From NCBI GenBank assembly GCA_003864495.1, contig ML133365.1, forward strand, positions 3,851,856 to 3,915,855: DNA of 64,000 nt, in the 5' to 3' direction. Shown here piece after piece: positions 1-10,514 of this stretch (position 1 is its first letter; each line of letters begins with the position of its first letter). Made by a program: the position numbers and the translations under genes. Below the pieces are notes generated by a model. The model saw only the letters and a list, made by a program, of their open reading frames with translations. It was not told where the DNA came from and did not search any database. This DNA is from Nemopilema nomurai (lineage: Eukaryota > Cnidaria > Scyphozoa > Rhizostomeae > Rhizostomatidae).

Positions 1-1399
1 CACCCCGAAACACAGTTCAACTTAGCTTCGAGGCAAGAAGCAAAAACATTCTAAGAATTCCAAAAGGTACGCACTAGGTTTGAAACTCAATACGGAGCTA
101 GCAAGCCAGTAATACCTGAAATCAACAGCGTTTGTTTCTTAATCACAAAAAGGCATCTTATGCTCACGGTCACCAGGAGATTTCATTCCGAGATCTCTTC
201 TCTGGTTGAATTTTTTTTCCTTAATCATTGACGAAGGTTTCAATTATAAATGAAACTATTTTTTGCTGCAACAAAAATAATGAAATGAGAATGTTGCCAA
301 GGATCCTTAGCGCGTACATGCCAATTCTTTTGATATAAAACTGAGGAAGATCCTACTTTGCTCAAGGAAATAAAGATGAGCAAGGCAGAGCAACAAAAGC
401 TTCGGAAATATCGTGAAAATCAATTCTTTTAAAATTAATGTTGGGTATCGCAAGCAGTCAATACCACAACTTCTTCCTTGATTAGAAAAGGTTCTTAGCA
501 AAAAATTTGAATGGTTGCTATGTCAAATCAGAATGGTGAAATGCATTAGAGATATCGAGAGATATTTCATGCCAAAAAAAATTATTCGCGATAGTTAGTA
601 ATAACTTCGGTTTTTTAATCTCTTTCGGCATCTTTGTGTTTTAGTTTCGGAGTTTTTTAACTTGCTCTGATCCAACCTCTTCTAATTTCATTTGTCATCT
701 TGTTGGCTGAACAGTTCTCTGTCTTCGCTAGTATTATATTAATCCGGTCCTCTAGTGTAATGGTAATCGATCCTTGTCCTTGAAATGAAATGGCGAACAC
801 GAAACAGGCGACAAGAAATAAAACTGCGAGGTAACAGCGATATTTACCATATTTACAAATCAGCGAGTAAGTGAAATAGCGGTCATGACAAAATCCATCG
901 AGTTCTACAATATTGGAAATTCTAAATCCACAACAACTCAGCTTCAGCTAAAATCGAACTAGCAAATACCAAAATTCGATCTCCTCTCACTTCCTTCCAA
1001 GCTCCTCTACCCACGCCTAACTAATCTACATAAAAGGCGCGAAAACAACAACAACAACAAAAACTAAAACAATACACAAAACAATAAACAACACAACACT
1101 AGTTTCATAGTCAAGCAACTCTGTTTGCAATTTACCCACTATTCCTTGTGAAATAACTAACCTTTGCTTCGTGCTCAACTTTAATGTAGACGTTTTCGAA
1201 GTGGGAACATACTTCTTTGAATTTGAACTGTTAAGTGGCATTTTAAAAACTACTTCAGCCTTCTTTCAAGGGTATATTATAAAACTCAAAATTATGTAAA
1301 AGTTTTAAGAATCATACATGAATTTTGAAAAGCGATCTTGAAGTTATTTAACCAAATTTATTATTCTGGATCCTTTCTGGTCATCTCTTTTTTCATCAC

Positions 1400-1422
1400 A
1401 TATATATATATATATATATATA
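1400..1422. repeat. TA dinucleotide microsatellite
   Basis: An uninterrupted run of about eleven TA dinucleotides. It lies next to the first copy of the direct repeat at 1432-1489. Nothing else recognisable is present in 1-1399. Confidence 0.9.
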
Positions 1423-1431
1423 CATAATCTC

Positions 1432-1724
1432 GACAGGAGAAAATTTCTTTCTACAAGGGTGCTACCCAATTGTATCGAATCACTCTTGGTCGGAATCGAA
1501 CTCCAGCTTATATGAAATGAGAATCGAATATGAAATGAGCGATGAATCTCCGAAGCCAACACTGGAGATGTCACCGTAGCCAAGGCAGTTTTTGTGTCTC
1601 TTTTATCGGCTTAAAGCATTCATCAGATCCATGTTAACCATAGATATATAATCATCAGGCAAATGCTGACAGGAGGAAAATTCTTTCCACAACGATGCTA
1701 CCCAATTGTATCGAGCCACTCTTG
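1432..1724. repeat. Pair of diverged direct repeats of about 58 bp
   Basis: Copy 1 (1432-1489) and copy 2 (1668-1724) share most bases, including the core ctacccaattgtatcga, and are separated by about 180 bp. They are probably fragments of one dispersed repeat family, but I cannot name the family. The rest of 1-3029 shows no gene that I recognise. A short run of ATGTCCGA-like units lies near 2447-2492. Confidence 0.6.
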
Positions 1725-3029
1725 GGTATAGATACACATAAATTAAATTTATCTGCATCTCAGAAATGAGAAAAATTTACTTTAGCAACCTATAATTATT
1801 TGGGACATCCTCACAGAGGGTTACCTTTAGAAAACTTGATACTTGCTAGCCACTGCTTGTATCTTAGGATCTAATTGCTCTACTGTATCTAATTTGTTAG
1901 AAGCGAAACCAAAGCACTTACAAAGAATTCCCGATGATTAGACGTGGATGTAAGATAAGTGACTAGTAATTATAAGAAACTTGCAAATGGCAAAACAGTA
2001 TTTGTGACATTTCTGTCCAGATAAGAATCCTCGAAAGATTACTGGAATGGAGAGAGGACTAATCATTTTTCGATTTGCCAGTGGGAGACTAGGGCAATAT
2101 GAAGGATTGCTGTAAAAGGAGTTTAATGCATTGGCCGAGTTGATCTTTGACTTTGTTCATAAATTGAAAATCTTCATGTAGATGGCACTCTTCCACAAAG
2201 GCTTGCTCCTCAGTTTAATTAAAGCTTCTTATATTTGCTATTTCAGCTGTCTTTGCATTGGTTCGGACGCAAACATTTCTCGGAACACTTCTGAAAACAT
2301 ATATAAACTTTACCACCAGGGAAGCCGGAGCCAAGATAGGTCAAGGGGGGCAAAAAATTCAAAAGGGCATTTCCGTTGGTTAGATTCACGCATCCCTGTG
2401 CAGTAAGGTCACCCTTACGATATTTTAAGGTATGCCACGCCAGCTACATGTCCGATTACATGTCCGAGTATGTCCGACTACGCTGTATGTCCGATTTTGA
2501 AGGAAAATGAAAATCCATCATAGCGGTTTATTGGGTATCGGAAAGGGCTATTAGGGGTCTAGAAATGGGCGCCCAATCCTAAAAAACTAGGAAGTCGGTC
2601 TTTTAGAGTAATATGTGTAAAATCTTCATGAAAATTTAAAAATTCAAAATGCTGCACCTGACGTAGTAAATCTGAGGAGACGCGGCATGTTTGCCTACAT
2701 TAACAAGATTTATAGTTCTCTGCGCGGTGGGTACATAATTATCATGGGAAATATAGATGTTGGGGTCCTGCCTAGTCAATTAGCTATAAATCATTGGTTG
2801 GTATGGGTTAAATAGCGTGCGCAACGCGTTTTGCTTCAGACTTTGCTATTTGGCACTATGACGAGAGAATACCTCCGACGAGAAAGAGAATGGAATGATG
2901 GCTGTAAGGTGGAGAATATTTGAGTTTACCCATCAGATACCAGCAGATAAACAAAAAAACATTCCGAGTTGTCCTCGCTGCTTTCCAGAGCTGATAATGA
3001 GCGGTAGCGATGTGTAATTTCCAAATTGT

Positions 3030-3275
3030 CACGAGTTACCAACGAGTTACCAACGAGTCATCAACGAGTTACCATAACGGGTTACCATTTCTAATAGTGG
3101 CTTTATATGGAAAAACCACGAGTTACCATGACTTTTTATATAAATATATATATATTCTATTTTATAAAGAAAGTGGTAACTCGTTGGTATCTCGTTCACA
3201 TCCATACTGAGCTTTGTAAATGTATAATGTAACTCGTTCGGTAACTCGTTGGTAACTCGTGGTAACTCGTAATCA
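3030..3275. repeat. Foldback element built from repeated CGAGTTACCAA units
   Basis: The left arm (about 3030-3091) carries several copies of cgagttaccaa. The right arm (about 3172-3275) carries the reverse complement, ttggtaactcg, again in several copies. The AT-rich middle includes a short TA run. The two arms could fold into a long imperfect hairpin. It has no coding capacity and is best described as a non-autonomous foldback or MITE-like element of unknown family. Confidence 0.7.
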
Positions 3276-3631
3276 TTTTCCTATTACGGTACAAACGGCT
3301 TCTTTTACCAGCATTATACATTAGCGCATGCGTATAGTTAGGTTTACTGTTAAAAATTCCAAATTGCGAATTTTGATTCTTATACATAGTTCTAGAAGAC
3401 ACATAAACACATGTTAGTTGTAGTTCCAGTTTATTTATTTATATCACCTATAAACCCCAAAAAATCCCGCCCCCACCACCTCGAATGTGAAAATCTTTTA
3501 AACCTCAACACTTGCATTCAAGTCACTCGTTATACAAATAGAGGTAAAAGCAAACATGCCGACAACATTTCACAGTATCTGAGTGTGTATTGGCCCAAAT
3601 CTTTGCATGCCCCTTTTTGCCGCTACATAGG

Positions 3632-3875
3632 ACAATCCTGGCCAAAAGGTTAGTGGACTGGAGAAAAAAACCACTAAGATTGCAATTTTATCCCGAAAAT
3701 GGTATAGAAACCCCCATCCCTGCAGCAATGTTGGTTTTTTGGAAAATACCAAAGTATCAGATACCGAAATGAGTAGAAATAAGCATCTCAACATTGCTTG
3801 TGGGGGGTGAGGAGTGTATCTTTTAAAAAAGGCAGCAATTTGCCAGCCAGTCCACTATCTTTTGGCCAGGATTGT
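3632..3875. mobile_element. Short MITE-like element with 29-30 bp terminal inverted repeats
   Basis: The left terminus (3632-3661) begins acaatcctggccaaaag and runs on to agtggactgg. The right terminus (3847-3875) is its reverse complement with one indel and one further difference. The element is about 244 bp, has no ORF of note, and abuts the broken C-terminal end of the hAT transposase remnant. No convincing target-site duplication is visible. Confidence 0.6.
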
Positions 3876-4297
3876 GGGTTTTCAGCAAATCGTTATTCAA
3901 AAGATCATTCCTCAGGTTAGTTATGGAGATGCTTCTTTCTGTCATCGAGTTCAACACAATTTCTTCAATGCTTTTGAATAGGGAGAATTCTTCTTGATCA
4001 AATCTGTCTGTAAGACTGACAAATACTGCATCAATGGCTCCAAAAATGATCTTCGCATACGTGCTTCCTCCGTTTCACCTGATCGTTCAGGTAAGCTGTC
4101 TGTTAGCATAACACTGTTGCCATTGAGCCGTTTTGGTACTTTTGATGGACGTGGCGCTGATCCAGTGTGAAGATCTCTTACTCTTGGAATTGCGCTTGCT
4201 CCATCAAGGATGCGGTCCTAGTTGCATTTAGATTCAAAAGGACATCCCAGGAAGAAAATTTGTGCTTGAGTATTCCCTTTATCTTGACTGCAGTGTC
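3876..4297 (-). pseudogene. hAT-family transposase remnant, C-terminal part (interrupted by the BEL element)
   Basis: On the minus strand, reading from 4297 downward, this stretch translates to a transposase-like sequence. It begins DTAVKIKGILKH, continues through NATRTASLMEQAQ, and ends near LRNDLLNNDLLKT before running into the MITE-like inverted repeat. A stop interrupts the frame soon after MEQAQFQE. It is the continuation of the minus-strand fragment at 10515-11577; the BEL/Pao element lies between them. The family call (hAT-like, DUF4371 type) rests on the pair of fragments. The copy is inactive. Confidence 0.65.
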
Positions 4298-4649
4298 TGT
4301 TGCGGATATTGCGCGCTGCGAGGGAGATTTTCCCACGACCGCCTGTTTTTAACCATAGGACATTACTATTTACGTACTAACCAAATTTGAATAGTTCTTA
4401 TGTTATGTTTGTGAAACTAATGGAAAAGATTAACCATATAATACGTTGCATGTGATTGGTTGTTCTATAATCTTAGGAGTGATGCATGTTAACCGTAATG
4501 TTTTGTTGATAATCGAGAGTCACGGTATCGTTGCCGTAGAATGTAGACGTGGAAGGTTTGATAATATGTTGAGAGGAACTTGTGTTGTCTTCACTGCTTC
4601 TCATCTCGTCAAGATCCAAAAGAATGTGAGGGGTTGCGATTCCTCTACA
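4298..4649 (+). repeat. 5' LTR of BEL/Pao element
   Basis: It starts with TG at 4298, immediately after hAT-like sequence. The end is placed at the CA at 4648-4649, six bases before the primer binding site. The first 249 bases recur at 10266-10514. The remaining 103 bases are not repeated downstream, so the right end rests on PBS spacing and the TG..CA rule. The alternative is a 249-bp LTR ending at 4546, but that would leave an unusually long gap before the PBS. Confidence 0.75.
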
Positions 4650-4655
4650 TAAAAG

Positions 4656-4672
4656 TGGTCCACCGAGCCGGA
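4656..4672 (+). promoter_or_regulatory. Primer binding site, tRNA-Tyr-like
   Basis: The 17 bases TGGTCCACCGAGCCGGA are complementary to a tRNA 3' end that would read TCCGGCTCGGTGGACCA. The TCCGGCTCG part and the A-CCA end match the usual animal tRNA-Tyr 3' half apart from acceptor-stem positions. The use of tRNA-Tyr is inferred from that resemblance. Confidence 0.65.
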
Positions 4673-4690
4673 TGACGCGATAAGAAAAAG

Positions 4691-7600
4691 ATGGAGCAAG
4701 CACAAGTAGAAAGAGCAAGAAAGAGAAGGAGAACGGTACGTGGGTTAGTTACCAAGTTGGTGACTAAGATCGAAGAAAGCCTGCAACAAGAACGCGCTGA
4801 CGTAGATCGGAGAAGGTTGAAACAGTTTCAGGCTGATTTAAAAGAAAAATCTGAAGGTTTAAAGCAGCTAGACGCTACAATACTGGATATTTTGTTTGAC
4901 ACCAACGCTGATGATGAAGCGTGCGAAAAAGAAGCCGAGGAAGCAAACGATATTCAAGAAAAGGTATTGTTCAATCTTGTTTGCCTCGATGAAGCCCTTA
5001 AAGAAATCGACGGCGATGCAACAACCAATGCCTCATCCACAAAACTGCAGCGAAGTGAATCGAAGGAGAGTGTACCCGAGAGTGTGAAATCAGATTCGGC
5101 AATTGCCTCATCGCCCCACATCAGCGCCGTTAGGGTGAAATTGCCAAAACTCGAAATCAAAAGGTTTAATGGAAAGTTGCAAGAATGGAATGAGTTTTGG
5201 GATTCGTTCAACAGTGCCATCCACAGTGAACATGGACTTGCGAAGGTAGACAAGTTTAAATATTTACGTGGTTTTTTGGAAGAGCCCGTTCGACGTGTTA
5301 TCGCCGGCCTAGCGCTGACCGATGAAAACTACGACGCCGCAGTTGATATTTTAACGAGCAGATATGCCAAGCCCGCACAGATAAAAAGGGCACATATCAA
5401 CGACATAATGAACATGCCTCCTGTTTTTAACGAAAGAAACACGACCTCGTTACGTCATCTTTACGACAAAATCGAAACCCATTTTCGGAGCCTCGAAGCC
5501 CTGGGTGCAGATCAAGACTCGTATTCGAGTGTTGTTGTGCCTGTTGTTATGGAGAAAATCCCGGAGCAGATCAGAATAAACATGATTCGGTTTGGCGGCG
5601 ACTACTTGGATTGGAATTTGGACGAATTGCTTAAAGCCTTAGCCAAGGAAATTGAAATTAGAGAAGTTCATGTCCCACTGCAGAACCAGCAACACTTTGA
5701 TCGAAGGCCTAGCCCCAGTAGGCCCAACAGGAACGACTACAAGAATGAGAAGATGCCGACTGCAAGTGCATTATTTGCTGGAAGAGAGAGAGATCGAAAG
5801 AATAACTGTCAGTTTTGTTTGCAAGACCATGCTGCCGAAGATTGTTTAAGGTATGCCAACCATGAAGAACGAAAACATATCCTTTCCAAATATGCCAGAT
5901 GTTTCCTATGTCTTAATAAGGGACATAGATCGTTTGATTGTAGGAGTAAGATTAGGTGCAAATATTGTAACGAAAAGCATCACTTTTTAATTTGCGGTAG
6001 CAAAAGTCATGCGAGCGAAGGTAAGGTAACAACGCAGGTTAAGAACGCGAGCGCTACACCCCTCAACCCCAGTGCTACAACTTGGGTAGGAAGTACTGGT
6101 GGTTTTGTATCACCGCCCGGAGAGAGAGTGGCTTTAGAAACAGCTTTGGCAAGAGTGGGAGACAAAGAAGAGAGCAAAGTGCGTGTTCTATTCGACTCAG
6201 GTAGTCAAAAAACATTCATTTCTGCCAAAGTTGTTGATAGGCTAGCTCTGAAGCCACTCAGAGAGGAAAGCTTAGGGATTAAGACCTTCGGGCAGAGTGA
6301 GCCGGAGATAAAAATGAGAAATGTGTATGAGTTGACATTGGAGCCTTTGAACAGCAATGGAAAGGGAGTGAAATTAGAAGCCTTTGTTGTTGATGAAATT
6401 TGTACAATTTCTAATATTCATGTAGAAGAGGTCAAGAAAAGTTACAGGCATCTATGTAACATTTACTTCTCAGATGTTTGTAGATCAGATGATTTGTTAG
6501 AGGTTGACATCTTGGTTGGCTCAAATTATCTCTGGGAGTTCCGCGAAAGACAAGTCATACGAGGGGGGCAGCACGACCCAGTTGCAATAAAGACTGTGCT
6601 TGGATGGGTTCTATCTGGACCAGTAAGAGGTAAGAACTTTGATCATTATTCAGATAATGTTGTTGCTCTTACTATTGAACCAACCCCTTTGAGTAAACAG
6701 GATGTTCTAGATTTGAATAAGAGTGTACATAAGCTTTGGGACTTAGAAACACTAGGAATTCGTACTGATGATGATGTTCATCAGAAGGTCATTGATGAAG
6801 TTACATTTGATGGTGAGCGATATTCTGTAGGCTTGCCTTGGAAGACAGGGCATGGGCCTATACCCTCTAATTACAGCAGTGCCTTAGTAAGGTTGAAGAG
6901 TCAATTGAAGAAATTACGTAAGTCTCCTGATACTTTAGAGCAATATAATGAAGTTATAACAGGGCAATTAGAATCAGGCATTATTGAAGCAGTTCCTGAG
7001 GGGGATGCAGCTACAAGGGTATCATACTTACCCCATCAGCCAGTTGTACGTGAACACGCTGAGACTACCAAGGTAAGGGTTGTGTACGATGCCTCATGCA
7101 AGGATAGGATTACAAAAATATCTTTAAATGATTGTTTGCATGTGGGCCCAGCATTAAACCCTCTCATGTTCGACATCCTCATAAGGTTTAGAGAAAATCC
7201 TGTTGTTTTAATAGGTGATGTAGAAAAGGCTTTCCTAAATATTGAGGTACATAAGGAAGATCGCGATTGTTTGCGCTTTCTTTGGGTGAAAGATATATGT
7301 GCAGATCAACCAGAAATCACAACATATCGTTTCAACAGGGTTGTTTTTGGAGTCAACTCATCTCCTTTTCTGCTAAATGCAGTACTTAGGCATCATCTTG
7401 ATAAGTACAAGGACATAGATCCTCAATTTGTTGACTGCTTAAAAAGATCCTTCTTTGTGGATGATCTAGTAACTTCTTGCAAGAATTCTGAAGAAGCCTT
7501 TTCCCTATATGAAAGGGCTAAATTGCGAATGCAAGAGGGAGGCTTTAAGCTACGAAAGTGGAAGACAAATGTAAATGAGTTATCCGCTAAAATACTTGAG

Positions 7601-10246
7601 AAGGAAATTAAACATCCATCAAATGAGCCAATTGAAGGAAATAAGCAGACAAATGAAAAACCTGTTTTGCCAGAAAGTGAGAATAAAGTCTTGGGGTTAG
7701 CATGGGACAGCAATGAAGATTCTTTGCAATTTAACTTTGACAAGATAGTGGAAGACAGGTATATAACTGTTCCAACTAAGAGAGTGATTTTGAGTAATCT
7801 AGCTACTCTATTTGATCCACTTGGTCTAGTAAGTCCATTATCTGTGCCAGCCAAGGTTTTATTTCAAGATTTGTGTGTGACCAAGTTAGGCTGGGATGAC
7901 CCATTACTTCCAGATAAGCTAAGTAGATGGGAAGAGTGGATTCAATCTTTAAAGCAAGTAGGAACCATAAGAACCCCTAGATGCATGCAGAAAGATATAA
8001 AAGGGGAAATAGTAAAGACTAGCTTACATGGGTTTGGAGATGCGAGTGGAAAAGCTTATTGTGCAGCCATCTACATTGTTTACGAAACAACTGAGGGTGT
8101 ATATAGCAGATTAATGTGTTCAAAGACAAGAATTGCACCATTAAAAGGATTGTCTATTCCTAGGCTAGAGTTGATGGCAGCTAAGATCTTGACAACTTTG
8201 ATGGATACTGTGATAAATGCTTTATCTAACCAAGCTAAGATTGACGAGGTACGTTACTGGACTGACAGCATGACTGTACTATATTGGATTCAGAACAGAG
8301 GAGAATGGAAGATGTTTGTCCAGCATAGAGTGGATGAAATACTTAAATTAACCAATAAGGATCAATGGGGCCATGTTGTAGGATTAGAGAACCCTGCCGA
8401 TTTAGGTTCTAGAGGTGTCACAGCCAGCAACCTTTATAACAGCAGACTTTGGTGGGAAGGACCTTTATGGTTAAGTGAGAATATAGGTCGTTGGCCAAGC
8501 AAAGTACTGGAAGAAGAGCCTATTGAAGTGAAAGAGGAAAGGAAGAGAGAAGTGATTGTTATGGCAACAGTTGAAAAGTCTGTAGGAATTAGCAATGTGA
8601 TTGATATCAATAGGCACAGTACATTAGGTAAACTCTTGAGGGTTACTGCTTATGTCCAAAGATTCATCACTAATTTGAAGAACAAGGTAATCAAGAAGGA
8701 AGTAAACGCTGAAATGTTGGCTGTAGGAGAGGTTGAGAAAGCTGAAAGGGAGTGGATCAAAGGTACACAAAAAGGTCTACTGAACAATTCTGATTATAAG
8801 AAGTACAAGGAACAATTAGGGATAGTTGATGATAATGGTTTACTGGTTTGTAAAGGTAGATTAGAATATTCTGAGTTAGAATTAAGTACCAAGAACCCCT
8901 TTATATTGCCCAAATTTGATAGATTTACAGAACTGGTAATTATGGACTGCCATAAAAAAGTACATCACTGTAAGGTAAATGCTACCTTAGCTGAACTAAG
9001 GACCAGATTTTGGGTGACTAAAGGTAGGCAGTATGTGAAAAGAATAATATCTAAATGTTTCATGTGCAAGAAGTTGGAAGGGAAGCCATACAATCCACCC
9101 AGTGTTGCACCATTGCCTGATTTCAGAGTAAACGAAGCACCACCTTTCAGCAAAATAGGTGTAGATTTTGCAGGACCTCTATACTGCAAGGGTGCCAGAA
9201 ACAGCACAATGAAATCTTACGTTGCATTATTTACTTGTTGTGTCACAAGAGGTATTCATCTTGAACTTGTTCAGGATTTAAGTGCATTAACCTTTCTCCA
9301 TGCACTCCGACGCTTTGCTTCTAGGAGAGGTACTCCTTCACTAATTGTGACGGATAACGCTAAAACGTTTAAGTCGACAGCAAAACTTCTTAGTAAGTTT
9401 TGTGTGACTGCTGAAGTTGCGAGCTACTTTGAGAGTCGTAGAATAAAATGGATGTTCAACCTACCACGATGCCCCTGGGCAGGGGGTGTATTTGAACGCA
9501 TGGTAAGGAGCGTGAAACGATGCTTACGTAAAGTATTAGGTAAGGCGAGATTGACATACGATGAATTGTATACGATTCTAACAGAAATAGAGTGTACACT
9601 AAACTCGAGACCACTGACTTATCAATATGAGATTGGTGAAGTACTAACACCATCCCATTTGATTTTAGGTCAAAGACTTTCCCCATTTTCATTTAATTTG
9701 TCATCTTCTGTAGAAGGGTTAGACTCTAATGCTCAATTGTCTAAACGATTTTTGTTTCTAAAAAAGAAGTTGATCCATTTCTGGAACAGATGGAAGTGTG
9801 AGTATCTAGTTAATCTACGAGAAAGCCACAACATGAAGAAAACAGATGCACCAAACGTTATTTTGAAGGGAGAAGTTGTGTTGGTCCATGAAGATGGTAG
9901 GAAAAGACAGGATTGGAGAATGGGAGTAATCCAAGACTTGATAATTGGTAAGGACGGTGAGGTAAGAGGTGCCAGTATTCGAGTCATTGGTGGAGGTAAG
10001 CCGGGAATTTTGAACCGACCTGTTCAAAAAATTTATCCACTCGAAATTTCCAGGTACGATAATGTTGATTCTGTAGGGAATAGGAACGTGAGTGTAGAAG
10101 AGCAGCAGTCAGGAATGGAGAGAAAAGGGATTGTGAAGGACACTGAGAAAATTGTTGAAGGAGAGTTGAGAAGGGGCAACCCTCGTCCTATGCGTGCTGC
10201 TGCTGCGGATGCTCGCTGTAAAACGAAACTCTTGCTTGATCCCTAG
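4691..10246 (+). CDS. BEL/Pao Gag-Pol polyprotein (1851 aa, uninterrupted)
   Basis: One ATG-to-TAG frame encodes the whole polyprotein. In order: a charged N-terminal coiled-coil-like region; a Gag-like DUF1759 segment at about residues 150-300; zinc knuckles starting at C373 and C404, with a further Cys/His cluster; an aspartic protease with DSG at 502-504; and a reverse transcriptase whose catalytic motif is FVDD at 922-925. These are followed by an RNase H region from about 1110, and an integrase with an HHCC-like region near 1420-1460 and catalytic D1492, D1555 and E1602. A DUF5641-like C-terminal region lies near 1690-1780. The domain order PR-RT-RH-IN with DUF1759 and DUF5641 is typical of BEL/Pao. 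No frameshift or stop is present, so the protein may be functional. Transposition would still be affected by the damaged 3' LTR. Confidence 0.95.
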   Translation: MEQAQVERARKRRRTVRGLVTKLVTKIEESLQQERADVDRRRLKQFQADLKEKSEGLKQLDATILDILFDTNADDEACEKEAEEANDIQEKVLFNLVCLDEALKEIDGDATTNASSTKLQRSESKESVPESVKSDSAIASSPHISAVRVKLPKLEIKRFNGKLQEWNEFWDSFNSAIHSEHGLAKVDKFKYLRGFLEEPVRRVIAGLALTDENYDAAVDILTSRYAKPAQIKRAHINDIMNMPPVFNERNTTSLRHLYDKIETHFRSLEALGADQDSYSSVVVPVVMEKIPEQIRINMIRFGGDYLDWNLDELLKALAKEIEIREVHVPLQNQQHFDRRPSPSRPNRNDYKNEKMPTASALFAGRERDRKNNCQFCLQDHAAEDCLRYANHEERKHILSKYARCFLCLNKGHRSFDCRSKIRCKYCNEKHHFLICGSKSHASEGKVTTQVKNASATPLNPSATTWVGSTGGFVSPPGERVALETALARVGDKEESKVRVLFDSGSQKTFISAKVVDRLALKPLREESLGIKTFGQSEPEIKMRNVYELTLEPLNSNGKGVKLEAFVVDEICTISNIHVEEVKKSYRHLCNIYFSDVCRSDDLLEVDILVGSNYLWEFRERQVIRGGQHDPVAIKTVLGWVLSGPVRGKNFDHYSDNVVALTIEPTPLSKQDVLDLNKSVHKLWDLETLGIRTDDDVHQKVIDEVTFDGERYSVGLPWKTGHGPIPSNYSSALVRLKSQLKKLRKSPDTLEQYNEVITGQLESGIIEAVPEGDAATRVSYLPHQPVVREHAETTKVRVVYDASCKDRITKISLNDCLHVGPALNPLMFDILIRFRENPVVLIGDVEKAFLNIEVHKEDRDCLRFLWVKDICADQPEITTYRFNRVVFGVNSSPFLLNAVLRHHLDKYKDIDPQFVDCLKRSFFVDDLVTSCKNSEEAFSLYERAKLRMQEGGFKLRKWKTNVNELSAKILEKEIKHPSNEPIEGNKQTNEKPVLPESENKVLGLAWDSNEDSLQFNFDKIVEDRYITVPTKRVILSNLATLFDPLGLVSPLSVPAKVLFQDLCVTKLGWDDPLLPDKLSRWEEWIQSLKQVGTIRTPRCMQKDIKGEIVKTSLHGFGDASGKAYCAAIYIVYETTEGVYSRLMCSKTRIAPLKGLSIPRLELMAAKILTTLMDTVINALSNQAKIDEVRYWTDSMTVLYWIQNRGEWKMFVQHRVDEILKLTNKDQWGHVVGLENPADLGSRGVTASNLYNSRLWWEGPLWLSENIGRWPSKVLEEEPIEVKEERKREVIVMATVEKSVGISNVIDINRHSTLGKLLRVTAYVQRFITNLKNKVIKKEVNAEMLAVGEVEKAEREWIKGTQKGLLNNSDYKKYKEQLGIVDDNGLLVCKGRLEYSELELSTKNPFILPKFDRFTELVIMDCHKKVHHCKVNATLAELRTRFWVTKGRQYVKRIISKCFMCKKLEGKPYNPPSVAPLPDFRVNEAPPFSKIGVDFAGPLYCKGARNSTMKSYVALFTCCVTRGIHLELVQDLSALTFLHALRRFASRRGTPSLIVTDNAKTFKSTAKLLSKFCVTAEVASYFESRRIKWMFNLPRCPWAGGVFERMVRSVKRCLRKVLGKARLTYDELYTILTEIECTLNSRPLTYQYEIGEVLTPSHLILGQRLSPFSFNLSSSVEGLDSNAQLSKRFLFLKKKLIHFWNRWKCEYLVNLRESHNMKKTDAPNVILKGEVVLVHEDGRKRQDWRMGVIQDLIIGKDGEVRGASIRVIGGGKPGILNRPVQKIYPLEISRYDNVDSVGNRNVSVEEQQSGMERKGIVKDTEKIVEGELRRGNPRPMRAAAADARCKTKLLLDP

Positions 10247-10252
10247 TGGATC

Positions 10253-10263
10253 AAGGAGGGGGG
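10253..10263 (+). promoter_or_regulatory. Polypurine tract
   Basis: AAGGAGGGGGG lies two bases upstream of the 3' LTR. This is the usual position for the plus-strand DNA primer in LTR elements. Confidence 0.75.
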
Positions 10264-10265
10264 TA

Positions 10266-10514
10266 TGTTGCGGATATTGCGCGCTGCGAGGGAGATTTTC
10301 CCACGACCGCCTGTTTTTAACCATAGGACATTACTATTTACGTACTAACCAAATTTGAATAGTTCTTATGTTATGTTTGTGAAACTAATGGAAAAGATTA
10401 ACCATATAATACGTTGCATGTGATTGGTTGTTCTATAATCTTAGGAGTGATGCATGTTAACCGTAATGTTTTGTTGATAATCGAGAGTCACGGTATCGTT
10501 GCCGTAGAATGTAG
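10266..10514 (+). repeat. 3' LTR of BEL/Pao element, truncated
   Basis: This is identical by eye to 4298-4546 and then stops abruptly at 10514. hAT-like minus-strand coding sequence starts at once. About 103 bases expected from the 5' LTR are missing, together with any target-site duplication. Confidence 0.85.

Larger units (their letters stand above)
4298..10514 (+). mobile_element. BEL/Pao LTR retrotransposon, nearly complete, 3' LTR truncated
   Basis: The element consists of a 5' LTR (4298-4649), a primer binding site (4656-4672), one long Gag-Pol ORF (4691-10246), a polypurine tract (10253-10263) and a truncated 3' LTR (10266-10514). Both LTRs begin TGTTGCGGATATTG. Over the shared 249 bases I see no difference between them, which argues for a recent insertion. 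The element splits a minus-strand hAT transposase gene. No target-site duplication can be read because the 3' boundary is damaged. Confidence 0.9.

Noticed and set aside
1026..1241. Minus-strand 71-codon frame with a real ATG and a C-terminal hydrophobic stretch (possible tail-anchored microprotein)
   Set aside because: The hydrophobic part is encoded by an AAC/ACA-rich low-complexity run, and there is no supporting context, so it is probably fortuitous.
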